Below, piece by piece: positions 44,766-53,684 of a DNA stretch of 64,000 bases (within the stretch, counting starts at the first letter, position 1; the number at the start of each line of letters is the position of its first letter). Source of the DNA: an uncultured Flavobacteriaceae bacterium (GTDB taxonomy: Bacteria; Bacteroidota; Bacteroidia; Flavobacteriales; Flavobacteriaceae); the NCBI GenBank assembly GCA_947502495.1, contig CANNAC010000002.1, positions 577,658 to 641,657 on the forward strand. Direction: 5' to 3'. A model generated the notes under the pieces. It ran no database searches. It saw only the letters and a program-made list of their open reading frames with translations, and was not told where the DNA came from. The position numbers and the translations under genes are program-made.

Positions 44766-46571
44766 ATGAAAAAATTATTTCTTGTCGCACTAGGTATCAC
44801 ACTTGTTTCTTGTGGTTCTACTAATTCTGTTTCTACTACTCCAGAAGCAGCGACTACTCCAACAACTTCTAGTACGCAATCTACTTATTGGCAACAACAT
44901 GTAGATTACAAAATGGATATTGATATGGATGTAAACAACTTTCAATACCAAGGAAAACAAAATTTAGTATATACCAACAACTCTCCAGATGTTTTAACGA
45001 AAGTATACTATCACTTATTCTTTAATGCATTTCAACCAGGAAGTGAAATGGATGTGCGTTCGCGTACCATTCCAGATCCGGATAGTCGTGTAGGAGATCG
45101 AATTAGTAAATTAGGTCCGGATGAAATTGGATATATCAAGGTTTCTTCATTAAAACAAAACGGAACGGCTTTAAGTTATGAAACCGTTGGTACTGTTTTA
45201 GAAGTACATTTAGCAAAACCGATTCAACCGGGAGAAAAAGTAACTTTCGATATGATTTTTAACGCACAAGTTCCTGCGCAAATTCGTCGTTCTGGAAGAA
45301 ATAATAAAGAAGGAGTTGCCTTATCTATGACACAATGGTATCCTAAATTTGCAGAATATGATTTTGAAGGATGGCATGCAGATCCTTATATAGGAAGAGA
45401 ATTTCACGGTGTTTGGGGAGATTTTAATGTAAACCTAACTATTGATAAAAATTATGTAGTTGGTGGAACTGGTTATTTACAAGGAAACCCAGAAATAAAC
45501 GGAAGCAAAAAAACACTTCGTTTTAAAGCACCTAATGTGCATGATTTTACTTGGGCTGCAGATCCTGATTATATTCATGATACGATGCAAGTGCCTAACG
45601 GACCAATGCTAAATTTCTATTACAAAAAAGACTTACCAGCAGAAAACCTCCAGTTTTGGAAAGACATGCAACCAAAAACGGTGGAATTGATGGAATATTT
45701 TTCAGAAAACATAGGTAAATATCCGTATGAGCAATACTCTGTTATTCAAGGTGGAGATGGGGGAATGGAATATGCCATGTCTACTTTAATTACTGGAAAA
45801 CGTAGCTTTGGTAGTCTTGTAGGTGTTACAGCGCACGAATTAGCACATACTTGGTTTCAGTTTTTATTAGCAACAAACGAGTCTAAACACGAATGGATGG
45901 ACGAAGGTTTTACAAGCTACATTAGCGATCACGCTATGAATACTATAATGAATAGCAATAGAGAAAACCCAACTTCTGGAGCATATAGAAGTTATTTAGG
46001 TTTAGCAACATCTGGTAAAGAACAACCTTTAAGTACACATGCTGATCGATACAACTACAACAGAGCATACAGTGCTTCTGCTTATAGTAAAGGAGAAGTT
46101 TTTATGGCACAATTAGGTTATGTTATTGGGGAAGAAAATTTAAAGAAAACCATTAAAAAATATTTTGCTGATTTTGTGTTTAAACACCCAAGACCAATCG
46201 ATATTATCCGTTCTGCGGAAAAAATTTCTGGATTAGAATTAGATTGGTATTTAATCGATTTTACACAAACTACAAATACTATTGATTACGCAGTAAACAC
46301 TATTGATGGAAACAAAGTAACGCTAGAAAGAATTGGTTTAATGCCAATGCCTTTAGACATTACACTAACCTATGTAGATGGTACTACAGAAGACATTTAC
46401 ATTCCGTTACAAATGATGCGTGGCGAAAAACCAACCACTGCTACTATTAAAGCAGATTGGGCTTGGGCGTATCCAACCTATACTTTTGAAGGTTCTAAAG
46501 CTATTAGTAGCGTACAAATAGATCCTAAAGAAATGATGGCAGACATTAATAAAGAAAACAATAAGAAGTAA
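44766..46571 (+). CDS. M1-family zinc aminopeptidase lipoprotein
   Basis: 601 residues with a lipoprotein signal (LVSCGST, C16) followed by a Thr/Ser-rich linker. The M1 N-domain (about 45-260) precedes the catalytic part. Zinc site H357-E358-x-x-H361, then E380 eighteen residues later (HEWMDEGF), the M1 spacing. The substrate-side GGMEYA motif, the M1 exopeptidase signature, reads MEYAMST at about 336. A C-terminal helical domain ends the protein. It is expected at the periplasm/outer membrane. Behind its own promoter region and before a strong terminator. Confidence 0.93.
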   Translation: MKKLFLVALGITLVSCGSTNSVSTTPEAATTPTTSSTQSTYWQQHVDYKMDIDMDVNNFQYQGKQNLVYTNNSPDVLTKVYYHLFFNAFQPGSEMDVRSRTIPDPDSRVGDRISKLGPDEIGYIKVSSLKQNGTALSYETVGTVLEVHLAKPIQPGEKVTFDMIFNAQVPAQIRRSGRNNKEGVALSMTQWYPKFAEYDFEGWHADPYIGREFHGVWGDFNVNLTIDKNYVVGGTGYLQGNPEINGSKKTLRFKAPNVHDFTWAADPDYIHDTMQVPNGPMLNFYYKKDLPAENLQFWKDMQPKTVELMEYFSENIGKYPYEQYSVIQGGDGGMEYAMSTLITGKRSFGSLVGVTAHELAHTWFQFLLATNESKHEWMDEGFTSYISDHAMNTIMNSNRENPTSGAYRSYLGLATSGKEQPLSTHADRYNYNRAYSASAYSKGEVFMAQLGYVIGEENLKKTIKKYFADFVFKHPRPIDIIRSAEKISGLELDWYLIDFTQTTNTIDYAVNTIDGNKVTLERIGLMPMPLDITLTYVDGTTEDIYIPLQMMRGEKPTTATIKADWAWAYPTYTFEGSKAISSVQIDPKEMMADINKENNKK

Positions 46572-46593
46572 AGCATACCTTTGATTCTTTTAT

Positions 46594-46627
46594 AAAACCA
46601 CTGGATATCTTATCCGGTGGTTTTTTT
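46594..46627 (+). terminator. Rho-independent terminator of the M1 peptidase gene
   Basis: AAAACCACTGGATA, a TCT loop and TATCCGGTGGTTTT pair, followed by T's. Confidence 0.85.
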
Positions 46628-46683
46628 ATTAGGTGTATTTCTTCTTTTTACTTTTAATCGAAAATGAGATGCATTCATTTTAT

Positions 46684-46691
46684 TACCTTTG
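46684..46691 (+). promoter_or_regulatory. Promoter -7 box of rnpA
   Basis: TACCTTTG matches TAnnTTTG. It overlaps the first codons of the longer frame that begins with TTG at 46689, so translation must start downstream. Confidence 0.6.
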
Positions 46692-46709
46692 ACTCATAAA
46701 ATAGAATAC

Positions 46710-47090
46710 TTGAAATTTACCTATAACAAATCCGAAAAACTGAAAAGCGAAAAGCTTATCACGAAACTTTTTACAGAAGGAGAATCGGTTTCGGCATATC
46801 CTTTGCGTCTTGTATATTTAGAAACTACGTTTACAGAAGCTGTTCCTCTTAAAACAGGTGTTTCGGTACCTAAACGAAATTTTAAAAGAGCCGTAGATAG
46901 AATTAGAATCAAACGGGTAATGCGAGAGGCTTACCGACTTAATAAACACATGGTTTTTAACAACATATCTACATCCTTTGCGTTTATGATTTTATACGTT
47001 GGGAAAGAAAAACCTACCTATACCACATTAGAAACTGCAACAAAAAAGATGTTCCACAAGTTTCTAATTAAAATCGATGAAAACAAATAA
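46710..47090 (+). CDS. rnpA: Ribonuclease P protein component
   Basis: Basic 126-residue protein that binds the catalytic RNase P RNA and tRNA 5' leaders. Start taken at the TTG at 46710 (MKFTYNKSEKLKSEKLI...), because the promoter box covers the earlier TTG and the family usually begins this way. The RNR signature region reads RAVDRIRIKRVMREAYR, followed by FAFMILYVGKEK. The next gene starts 8 bases after the stop. Confidence 0.93.
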   Translation: MKFTYNKSEKLKSEKLITKLFTEGESVSAYPLRLVYLETTFTEAVPLKTGVSVPKRNFKRAVDRIRIKRVMREAYRLNKHMVFNNISTSFAFMILYVGKEKPTYTTLETATKKMFHKFLIKIDENK

Positions 47091-47098
47091 CATATAAA

Positions 47099-47914
47099 AT
47101 GAAATTCTTAACTGCTCTATTCCTTCTTGCGCTTCCTTTAGCTTGTTCTAATTCTAATAGCAGTATGGAAGATTCGTATGGTTATGAAATAGATTCTGAA
47201 GTCCTTATAAAGGATATAGAAACACCTATTCAAAGCTTTCAAACTGCTCCAGAAAGTGTAGAACAAAAATTAATTAAAGCGTCTTATTTACGTTTTGCAA
47301 CTCAAGATTTAGAAAAAACATACCAACAAGTTATTCGGTATGTACATCAGAATAAAGGCTATATTCAAGAAGACAATTCGAGTACATCGTATAACACAAT
47401 CACACGAAGTTTAATTATTAGAATGCCATCTAATGGTTTTCAAAAAACAATAGATTCGATCAGTAATCATGTTGCTTATTTTGATTCGAAACGGATTTCT
47501 TCCAAAGACGTAACCGAAGAATTTATAGACCTCGAAGCGCGTTTAAAAGCCAAAAGAACTCTAGAAACTAGATATCTAGAATTACTTTCCAAAGCAAAAA
47601 ACGTAAAAGAGATTTTAGAAATAGAACGCGAACTTTCGGCCATTAGAGAAGAAATAGAATCGAAACAAGGACGCTTAAAATACTTAGAAAGTCGTGTGTC
47701 TTTAAGTACTATAAACATGGACTTCTACAAAGAAACAGCAGAAACCGGTGCAACTATTTCTTACGGAACAAAAATGGCCAACGCTATTAAATCCGGATTT
47801 AATGGTATATCTTTATTTTTTCTAGGCGTATTACATATATGGCCTTTTATACTTATTTCAGGTTTTGCTATATTTCTATTTAAAAAATGGCTTACCAAGA
47901 AAAACAAACAATAA
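47099..47914 (+). CDS. DUF4349-domain lipoprotein
   Basis: 271 residues: lipoprotein signal (PLACSNS, C16), then the DUF4349 domain (about 60-255). It contains the coiled-coil stretch EEFIDLEARLKAKRTLETRYL and LLSKAKNVKEILEIERELS, then a membrane helix near 240-262 and a basic end KKWLTKKNKQ. It spans the inner membrane once with a periplasmic helical domain. Function is unknown. The stop and the S41 peptidase start overlap by one base (TAATG). Confidence 0.8.
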   Translation: MKFLTALFLLALPLACSNSNSSMEDSYGYEIDSEVLIKDIETPIQSFQTAPESVEQKLIKASYLRFATQDLEKTYQQVIRYVHQNKGYIQEDNSSTSYNTITRSLIIRMPSNGFQKTIDSISNHVAYFDSKRISSKDVTEEFIDLEARLKAKRTLETRYLELLSKAKNVKEILEIERELSAIREEIESKQGRLKYLESRVSLSTINMDFYKETAETGATISYGTKMANAIKSGFNGISLFFLGVLHIWPFILISGFAIFLFKKWLTKKNKQ

Positions 47915-49554
47915 TGCAGATGAAAACAAGACTTATAAAAAGAATACTGATTCCGATATTTGCAGCAACGATACTTTTTACTGGATCTGCTTTTAAAAAT
48001 GACTTTTTTGAAATCGCTAAACAGATTGAGATTTTCACGACTTTGTTTAAAGAGATCAACATGAATTATGTGGATGAAACTAATCCAGGCGATTTAATGG
48101 ATGCAGCCATAAAAAGCATGCTTACTAGTTTAGATCCGTATACCCGTTTTTACAACGAGCAAGATGTAGAAGCAGAACGTATTAAACGTACTGGGGATTA
48201 CACAGGAATTGGTGCTAATGTGAGAACTCTAAAAGATAAGTTAATCATTATTGAACCTTACAAAGATTATCCTGCAGACAAAGCTGGACTAAAAGCTGGA
48301 GATGAAATAATTAAAATTAACAACGTATCTATTGCAGATTATAAAGAGGAAGCAGGAAACTTATTAAAAGGCGCTGCAAATTCTTCGGTTTCTGTGACCT
48401 ATGTACGCCAAGGAAAAGAAAATACAGCGTCTATTATGCGCTCTGAGATAGAAATCAATGCAGTGCCTCACTTTTCTATGATAGATGCTAAAACAGGCTA
48501 TATTGTATTGAGTAAGTTTAATACCAAAACAACTTCGCAAACCGCTTTCGCTTTAAAAGATTTAAAAACACAAGGAGCAGAGCGTATTATTTTAGATTTA
48601 AGAGGCAATCCTGGAGGATTACTTCGCGAAGCGATAAGTATTGTAAACCTTTTTGTCCCAAAAGGACAATTGGTCGTTACCACAAAATCTAAAGTGAAAA
48701 AGTACAATAAAACCTATTATACTAAAAGTGATCCTATAGATACCGAAATTCCGTTAGTGGTTTTAATAAACGGTTCTAGCGCCTCTGCAAGTGAGATTGT
48801 TTCTGGTTCTTTACAGGATTTGGACAGAGCCGTTATTGTAGGTTCTAGAAGTTTTGGAAAAGGTTTAGTGCAAAGACCTAAAAGCTTAACCTATGGTACG
48901 CAGTTAAAGGTTACTATTTCGAGATATTACACGCCTTCCGGACGTTGTATTCAAGCATTAGATTATTGGAATCGAGATGACGAAGGAAATGCTGTTCGTG
49001 TAAAACAAGAAAATTATCACGCTTTTAAAACTAAAAATGGAAGAAAGGTTTTTGATGGTGGCGGCGTGTTTCCAGATGAAGATCTAGCAATTACTAAAAA
49101 CTCACCAATAACGAAAGCTATTAATAGTGACTTCTTGATTTTTGATTTTGCAACCGACTATTATTACAAAAATACTGTGGAAGATGTGAACCATTTTAAA
49201 TTGACAAATGCAGACTTCTCCGATTTTAAAAACTTTTTAAGTTCTAACAATTTCAATTTTGAAACGGAAACAGAAAAATCTTTATCTCAAGTATTAATAC
49301 AAGCGGAAAAAGAAGAACTAGATGATGACATTCAAAAAGATTACAACACCTTATTAACAAATTTAAATGCTTCTAAAAGCAAAGCTATTGACCAAAATAA
49401 AGAGCAAATTTTAGGCTTATTAACCGACGAAATTGTAAAACGTCATGTATACAGAGAAGGTTTATATGAGTATTATAAAACGAACAATCTCGAAATTAAA
49501 AAAGCTACTGAAATTCTAGCAAACCCTTCTAAATACGCGAGTTATTTAAAATAA
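47914..49554 (+). CDS. S41-family C-terminal processing peptidase
   Basis: 546 residues from the ATG at 47914 (overlapping the previous stop; a second ATG is at 47920). An N-terminal signal/membrane segment is followed by the protease N-part, a PDZ domain (about 78-170, AGLKAGDEIIKINNVS) and the S41 catalytic domain. S291 (NGSSASASE) and K316 (SRSFGKGLVQ) are the Ser/Lys pair, 25 residues apart as in Prc. Substrates are probably periplasmic C-termini. The C-terminal part is a longer helical domain than in small Ctp proteases. Confidence 0.9.
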   Translation: MQMKTRLIKRILIPIFAATILFTGSAFKNDFFEIAKQIEIFTTLFKEINMNYVDETNPGDLMDAAIKSMLTSLDPYTRFYNEQDVEAERIKRTGDYTGIGANVRTLKDKLIIIEPYKDYPADKAGLKAGDEIIKINNVSIADYKEEAGNLLKGAANSSVSVTYVRQGKENTASIMRSEIEINAVPHFSMIDAKTGYIVLSKFNTKTTSQTAFALKDLKTQGAERIILDLRGNPGGLLREAISIVNLFVPKGQLVVTTKSKVKKYNKTYYTKSDPIDTEIPLVVLINGSSASASEIVSGSLQDLDRAVIVGSRSFGKGLVQRPKSLTYGTQLKVTISRYYTPSGRCIQALDYWNRDDEGNAVRVKQENYHAFKTKNGRKVFDGGGVFPDEDLAITKNSPITKAINSDFLIFDFATDYYYKNTVEDVNHFKLTNADFSDFKNFLSSNNFNFETETEKSLSQVLIQAEKEELDDDIQKDYNTLLTNLNASKSKAIDQNKEQILGLLTDEIVKRHVYREGLYEYYKTNNLEIKKATEILANPSKYASYLK

Positions 49555-49615
49555 ATCTAAAAACCTGTATATTTAAGCCTATTTTTTTTCTGAAAGCGCT
49601 CAGAAACTTTAAACT

Positions 49616-50494
49616 ATGATAAAAAAAACAATTCCATATCTATTCCTTTTACTAAGTTCTTTCTGTGCTTTGGCACAAGAAAAATTAACCCACGAAGTCT
49701 ATTTTGAAACCGATGATTACCATGTTTTATCTACCGAAGAAAATAGGTTATTATTGTTTATTTCTGGTTTAGATGGTATTGATATTGAAAAGATTTCTAT
49801 TTATGGTTTTTGTGATGATAGAGGAAGTGCGCACTACAATTTAGCCTTATCACAAAACAGAGCAAACGCCATTAAAACCGTATTTTCTAATAATGAATTA
49901 GACGAATCTCTAATTAGTAATGTCGATGGAAAAGGCGAAGTTTTACTAAAAATTATCCAGGAAGATGAAGTTGATAAAATAAGAGGTTTAAACCGAAAGG
50001 TAGAAATTATAGTAACCAAACAATTACCTAAAGCGAAGGAAGAAATTGTTTTAGAAACCGCTAAAGACACTGTTCCTAGAGCTAAAAACCAAAAGACTAC
50101 GCAAGATATTGCCAATCACAATGTAAAGGAAGGAGATAAGATTAGATTAGAAAATATTTACTTTAAAACGGGATATGCAACTCTTGCAAAAGACTCTAAA
50201 AACACCTTAGAAGAAATTGCTAATATCTTATTAGAAGAAGATAATATTTACTTTTCTATTGAAGGTCACGTGTGCTGTACACAAAATTCTAGAGATGCGG
50301 TTAATAGGAAAACAAATCAGCGTAATTTATCTTTAGCCCGCGCAAAATTTATTTACGATTATCTAATTAAAAAAGGAGTAAGTAAAAGACGTATGCGTTT
50401 TATTGGTATGCGAAGAAAATTCCCGCTTGGCGGCGATCCAAAATTTGATAGACGCGTAGAAATTTTAATTACGCACGTTGCCGAAAAACGTTAG
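49616..50494 (+). CDS. Protein with two OmpA-like domains
   Basis: 292 residues: a signal peptide (to about 20, CALAQ), a first OmpA-like domain (about 25-125, YFETDDYHVLS to SIYGFCDDRGS with an NLALSQNRA helix) and a second (about 180-290, YFKTGYATLAKDSKNTLEEIA, NLSLARAKFIYDYL, FDRRVEIL). The OmpA fold binds peptidoglycan through the conserved D and R of NLxxxRA. Between them is a lysine-rich linker. It lacks a beta-barrel, so it is a periplasmic envelope linker. Its stop overlaps the end of the GNAT gene by 4 bases. Confidence 0.85.
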   Translation: MIKKTIPYLFLLLSSFCALAQEKLTHEVYFETDDYHVLSTEENRLLLFISGLDGIDIEKISIYGFCDDRGSAHYNLALSQNRANAIKTVFSNNELDESLISNVDGKGEVLLKIIQEDEVDKIRGLNRKVEIIVTKQLPKAKEEIVLETAKDTVPRAKNQKTTQDIANHNVKEGDKIRLENIYFKTGYATLAKDSKNTLEEIANILLEEDNIYFSIEGHVCCTQNSRDAVNRKTNQRNLSLARAKFIYDYLIKKGVSKRRMRFIGMRRKFPLGGDPKFDRRVEILITHVAEKR

Positions 50495-50934
50495 TTTTTA
50501 AGCATTGCAATATGTGGTATACCATCTTCTAGGTACTCTGCTCCTATTTCGGTAAACCCTAAATTATTATAGAATTTCTTTAAATAGCATTGTGCCGAAA
50601 TTTTGATAGTTGTTTCGTTATAAGCCTCTTTTATTGCAGCTATAGAAGCTTCCATAATAGTATAACCATATTTATATTTTCTTTGATTTTCGGCTACTAC
50701 TACTCTACCAATACTAGCTTCTTCAAAATAAAATCCAGGTTTAAAAATACGTGTATATGCAACTATTTTATCTTCTTTAAAACCTAATATATGTAATGCC
50801 TTCTGATCTTTTCCGTCAAGGTCTTGGTACACACAATCTTGTTCTACGACAAAGACTTGCGATCGTAATTGTAAGATTTCGTATAACTCTTGAGTCGTTA
50901 ATTGGTCAAAAGTTTTGGTTACGGTTTTAATCAT
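50491..50934 (-). CDS. GNAT acetyltransferase, ElaA family
   Basis: 147 residues: TTQELYEILQLRSQVFVVEQDCVYQDLDGKD is the ElaA signature, where YQDLDGxD is strongly conserved. GRVVVAENQRKYKYG holds the acetyl-CoA binding loop, and AQCYLKKFYNNLGF the late GNAT motif. ElaA-type enzymes acetylate unknown small or protein substrates. It is monocistronic, divergent in tail overlap with the OmpA gene. Confidence 0.88.
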   Translation of the reverse strand: MIKTVTKTFDQLTTQELYEILQLRSQVFVVEQDCVYQDLDGKDQKALHILGFKEDKIVAYTRIFKPGFYFEEASIGRVVVAENQRKYKYGYTIMEASIAAIKEAYNETTIKISAQCYLKKFYNNLGFTEIGAEYLEDGIPHIAMLKN

Positions 50935-51004
50935 AATTTAAGGTTGTTATCTGGAACTTCATTTCATATTAAATTAGATGAAATTTCTTTTTTAAAGGAA
51001 TAAA

Positions 51005-51916
51005 TTAATCTTGTACTATTACTTCTTTAGGATCTTCTTTATTAAACTCTGGTTGAATGGTTACATGGTTGATATTAAACTGCTCATGTAATACCTTTTC
51101 AATATCTAAAAGCAAATCATTAAATGCCGTTGTAGAAATATCTTCTGTTAAGTCTAAATGTGCTTCTAAATGTAGTTCATCATCACTTAAATTCCAGATA
51201 TGAACGTGGTGAATTTTGTTCACTTTAGGTAATTTATTAACCGCTCTAACTACCTCTTTTATATTAATATCATCTGGCGTAAAAAGCATTAACATTCTGG
51301 TAGATGTTTTTAATAAATCGTAGCCAACCCAAATTAAATACAAAGCAATTAATAAAGTTAACAAACTATCTACCCAAAACAACTGGTAATATTTCATTAA
51401 TAAACCTCCTATTAATACGGCTACACTAGCCAACATATCTGTAAATAAATGTAGATATGCAGAACGCATATTTATATTATTTTTAGCATCTTTTTTAAGT
51501 AATAAAACGCTAAATCCGTTACCAATAATTGCAATAATAGATAGCCAAATTACCAATTCTGAAGCTACTTCTTGCGGATTTTGAAAACGTTTTATCGCTT
51601 CAATTATTAATAGAAAAGCCACAATAACTAAGGTCGAAGCATTAATAAAAGCAGCAAGAATTTCGGCACGCTTATAGCCAAAAGTTCTGTTAATAGATGC
51701 TTTTTGTTTCGATAATTTAGAAGCTATATAACTTACTATTAATGAAATAACATCGCTAAAATTATGTAATGCATCACTTAATAAAGATAAACTTCCAGAA
51801 ATTAAACCTCCAATAACCTGAGCTGCAGTAATTATTATATTTAAAAATATAGTAATTAAAAGCTTCTTTCCTTTTAAATCTTTAGGATCCTGGGAATGGT
51901 TATGTGCGTGACTCAT
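51005..51916 (-). CDS. czcD: Cation diffusion facilitator (zinc/cobalt exporter)
   Basis: 303 residues with an N-terminal His-rich tail (HAHNHSQD) and six transmembrane helices. The metal site is formed by the HxxxD pairs SDALHNFSDV and YLHLFTDMLAS. The C-terminal cytoplasmic domain (about 215-300) follows HVHIWNLSDDELHLEAHL. It exports Zn2+ or Co2+ by proton exchange. It is 9 bases after the rpiB start codon side, so it follows rpiB in a minus-strand operon. Confidence 0.9.
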   Translation of the reverse strand: MSHAHNHSQDPKDLKGKKLLITIFLNIIITAAQVIGGLISGSLSLLSDALHNFSDVISLIVSYIASKLSKQKASINRTFGYKRAEILAAFINASTLVIVAFLLIIEAIKRFQNPQEVASELVIWLSIIAIIGNGFSVLLLKKDAKNNINMRSAYLHLFTDMLASVAVLIGGLLMKYYQLFWVDSLLTLLIALYLIWVGYDLLKTSTRMLMLFTPDDINIKEVVRAVNKLPKVNKIHHVHIWNLSDDELHLEAHLDLTEDISTTAFNDLLLDIEKVLHEQFNINHVTIQPEFNKEDPKEVIVQD

Positions 51917-51925
51917 TATAACGTA

Positions 51926-52360
51926 TTAACAGCCAATAGAAATTTTATCTACTCTATTTTGGTGACGGCCACCTTCGAATTTAGTTTCTAAAAAAGTATC
52001 TACCATTTCTATAGCTTGTTGTAAAGCGGTGTAACGCGCAGGAATACAAATTATATTAGCGTTGTTGTGTTGTCTTGTTAATTGTGTGATCTCTTTGGTC
52101 CAACAAATTCCGGCACGCACTTTTTGATGTTTATTTGCTGTCATTGCTACCCCATTTGCACTTCCACAAATTAAGATACCAAAATCTACTTTTTCATTTT
52201 CTACATCTTCTGCAACTGGATGTACAAAATCTGGATAATCTACACTTTCAGTACTGTCTGTTCCGTAGTTTTTAATGGTATATCCTTTTGCTTCTAAATG
52301 CTTTAGAATAGCAAATTTATAATCTGTTCCTGCGTGATCGTTTCCGATAGAAATTTTCAT
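51926..52360 (-). CDS. rpiB: Ribose-5-phosphate isomerase B
   Basis: 144 residues from the ATG at 52360; the frame extends 14 codons further but the family starts with KISIGNDHAG. Motifs NDHAGTDYK and CGSANGVAMTANKHQKVRAG with the catalytic cysteine, and NNANIICIPARY. It interconverts ribulose- and ribose-5-phosphate. A TTTCCGC hairpin lies just upstream and the CDF exporter follows directly. Confidence 0.94.
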   Translation of the reverse strand: MKISIGNDHAGTDYKFAILKHLEAKGYTIKNYGTDSTESVDYPDFVHPVAEDVENEKVDFGILICGSANGVAMTANKHQKVRAGICWTKEITQLTRQHNNANIICIPARYTALQQAIEMVDTFLETKFEGGRHQNRVDKISIGC

Positions 52361-52380
52361 TTTTTTTAGTATTAAATTAG

Positions 52381-52398
52381 TTTCCGCGAAAGCGGAAA
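52381..52398. repeat. TTTCCGY hairpin, copy 2
   Basis: TTTCCGC-GAAA-GCGGAAA, a perfect 7-bp stem, 21 bases upstream of the rpiB start; same family as 22636-22653 and 55034-55052. Confidence 0.5.
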
Positions 52399-52436
52399 TC
52401 ACTTATGTTTTTAACACCATAAAGGTACTAAATAAA

Positions 52437-52469
52437 AAAAGCCTTAGTTTAATTGAAACCAAGACTTTT
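52437..52469 (-). terminator. Terminator after the first LRR-like gene
   Basis: Read on the minus strand, AAAAGTCTTGGTTT pairs with AAACTAAGGCTTTT over 5 bases (two G.T pairs) and ends in T's, 25 bases past the stop codon. Confidence 0.75.
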
Positions 52470-52493
52470 AAAAATTTTATCTAGAAGTTTATT

Positions 52494-53492
52494 TTACATT
52501 TTTATTAGCTTTTTGGTAAAGTGACCTTTATCTGTTATTATTTTTACGAAATAAATACCAGCTTGTAAATAACTTGTAGAAATACTAGAATTTATAGCAC
52601 TTAGTATTTGTTTTCCGGAGACATTAAATAGTATAACTTCCTTTAAAATTGCAACATTATTTAATTCTATTTGTAACTCGTTTTTAATTGGATTCGGCCC
52701 AATGTAAACCGTAGAGACATCAAAGTCTAGAACGCTTAAATTACTACAGTCTTCACTATACCTACAATTGGCATCTTTATGCCAGTTCCCATATATACCT
52801 GTTCCTGCGGTTGCTGCTGTTGCGTCTGCTACATCAATACAATTTAACCTCCAAGTACCAGTAGCATATAATCTAGTTAATACGTTATTAGCACTCAAAT
52901 CTAAACTACTTATAAATGTATTATCGACGTATAAAGAAGTTAATAGGGTATTGTTACTCACATCTAAACTAGATATATTTGTATCATAAAGTTCTAAACT
53001 AGTTAATGCGATATTATTACTTACATCTATACTATTTATTTCGGTTAGACCTAAATACAATTCAGTTAATCCAGTATTGTTACTCACATCTAGATCATAT
53101 ATTAAAACATTCTCAACATTTAAAAAGGTTAATTGGGTATTCATGGTTACATCTAAAGCATATAAATTAGTTTGAGCAACATTTAAATAAGTTAAAGCGG
53201 GATTACCACTTAAATTTAAACTAGTTATTGAAGTAAAAACAAGTTCTAAATTAGTTAATGCAGTAAAATCTTGTATCCCTGTTAAGTCTCTAATATTAAA
53301 TTGAAAATTTAAATCTAAAGAAGTTACATTCTCTATATTAGCTGTTTCTACATAATTATCTAATACGGTATCATAACCTTGGTTTATTAAATATTGTTCA
53401 AATGCATCTTCTGGTACATAAGTTTGTGAATACGAATAAGTTAAAAAGAATAAGTTAAATAAAAAGTATACAAAAATGGCTGTAGTTTTCAT
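52494..53492 (-). CDS. LRR-like secreted protein with T9SS sorting domain, paralogue 1
   Basis: 332 residues: signal peptide (to about 22), a short N-terminal motif (VPEDAFEQYLINQGYDT, close to the other paralogue), then about 8 repeats of ~21 residues with the pattern LxxLxLxxTxIxSLDVSxN. A beta-helix or right-handed solenoid. A CxxD/cysteine capped section (NCIDVADATAAT) follows and a T9SS type A domain (PNPIKNEL to KKLIKM). The repeats resemble bacterial leucine-rich repeat proteins; ligand unknown. It is a tandem paralogue of the gene at 53685. Confidence 0.8.
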   Translation of the reverse strand: MKTTAIFVYFLFNLFFLTYSYSQTYVPEDAFEQYLINQGYDTVLDNYVETANIENVTSLDLNFQFNIRDLTGIQDFTALTNLELVFTSITSLNLSGNPALTYLNVAQTNLYALDVTMNTQLTFLNVENVLIYDLDVSNNTGLTELYLGLTEINSIDVSNNIALTSLELYDTNISSLDVSNNTLLTSLYVDNTFISSLDLSANNVLTRLYATGTWRLNCIDVADATAATAGTGIYGNWHKDANCRYSEDCSNLSVLDFDVSTVYIGPNPIKNELQIELNNVAILKEVILFNVSGKQILSAINSSISTSYLQAGIYFVKIITDKGHFTKKLIKM

Positions 53493-53542
53493 AAGTTAAT
53501 CATTTGATTACTAAGATATAAGTTACGAAATAATACAATTCT

Positions 53543-53566
53543 GTTATGTAACAATTATTACATAAC
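53543..53566. promoter_or_regulatory. Inverted repeat upstream of the first LRR-like gene
   Basis: GTTATGTAA-CAATTA-TTACATAAC is a perfect 9-bp inverted repeat, 51-74 bases upstream of the start. It is a candidate operator; the regulator is not identified. Confidence 0.45.
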
Positions 53567-53684
53567 CTTAAACTATTCCTATTTTCTTATTTCTTTTTAA
53601 AGTTATAATTCAAATGCTCTTGTATCCTTTTTTAAAATAAATCTCCAACGTTAGAAAAAAAAACATTTTATATCGTTACAACGT

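Noticed and set aside
52361..52402. N-terminal extension of rpiB by 14 codons
   Set aside because: The family starts at MKISIGNDHAG; the extension overlaps the TTTCCGC hairpin.
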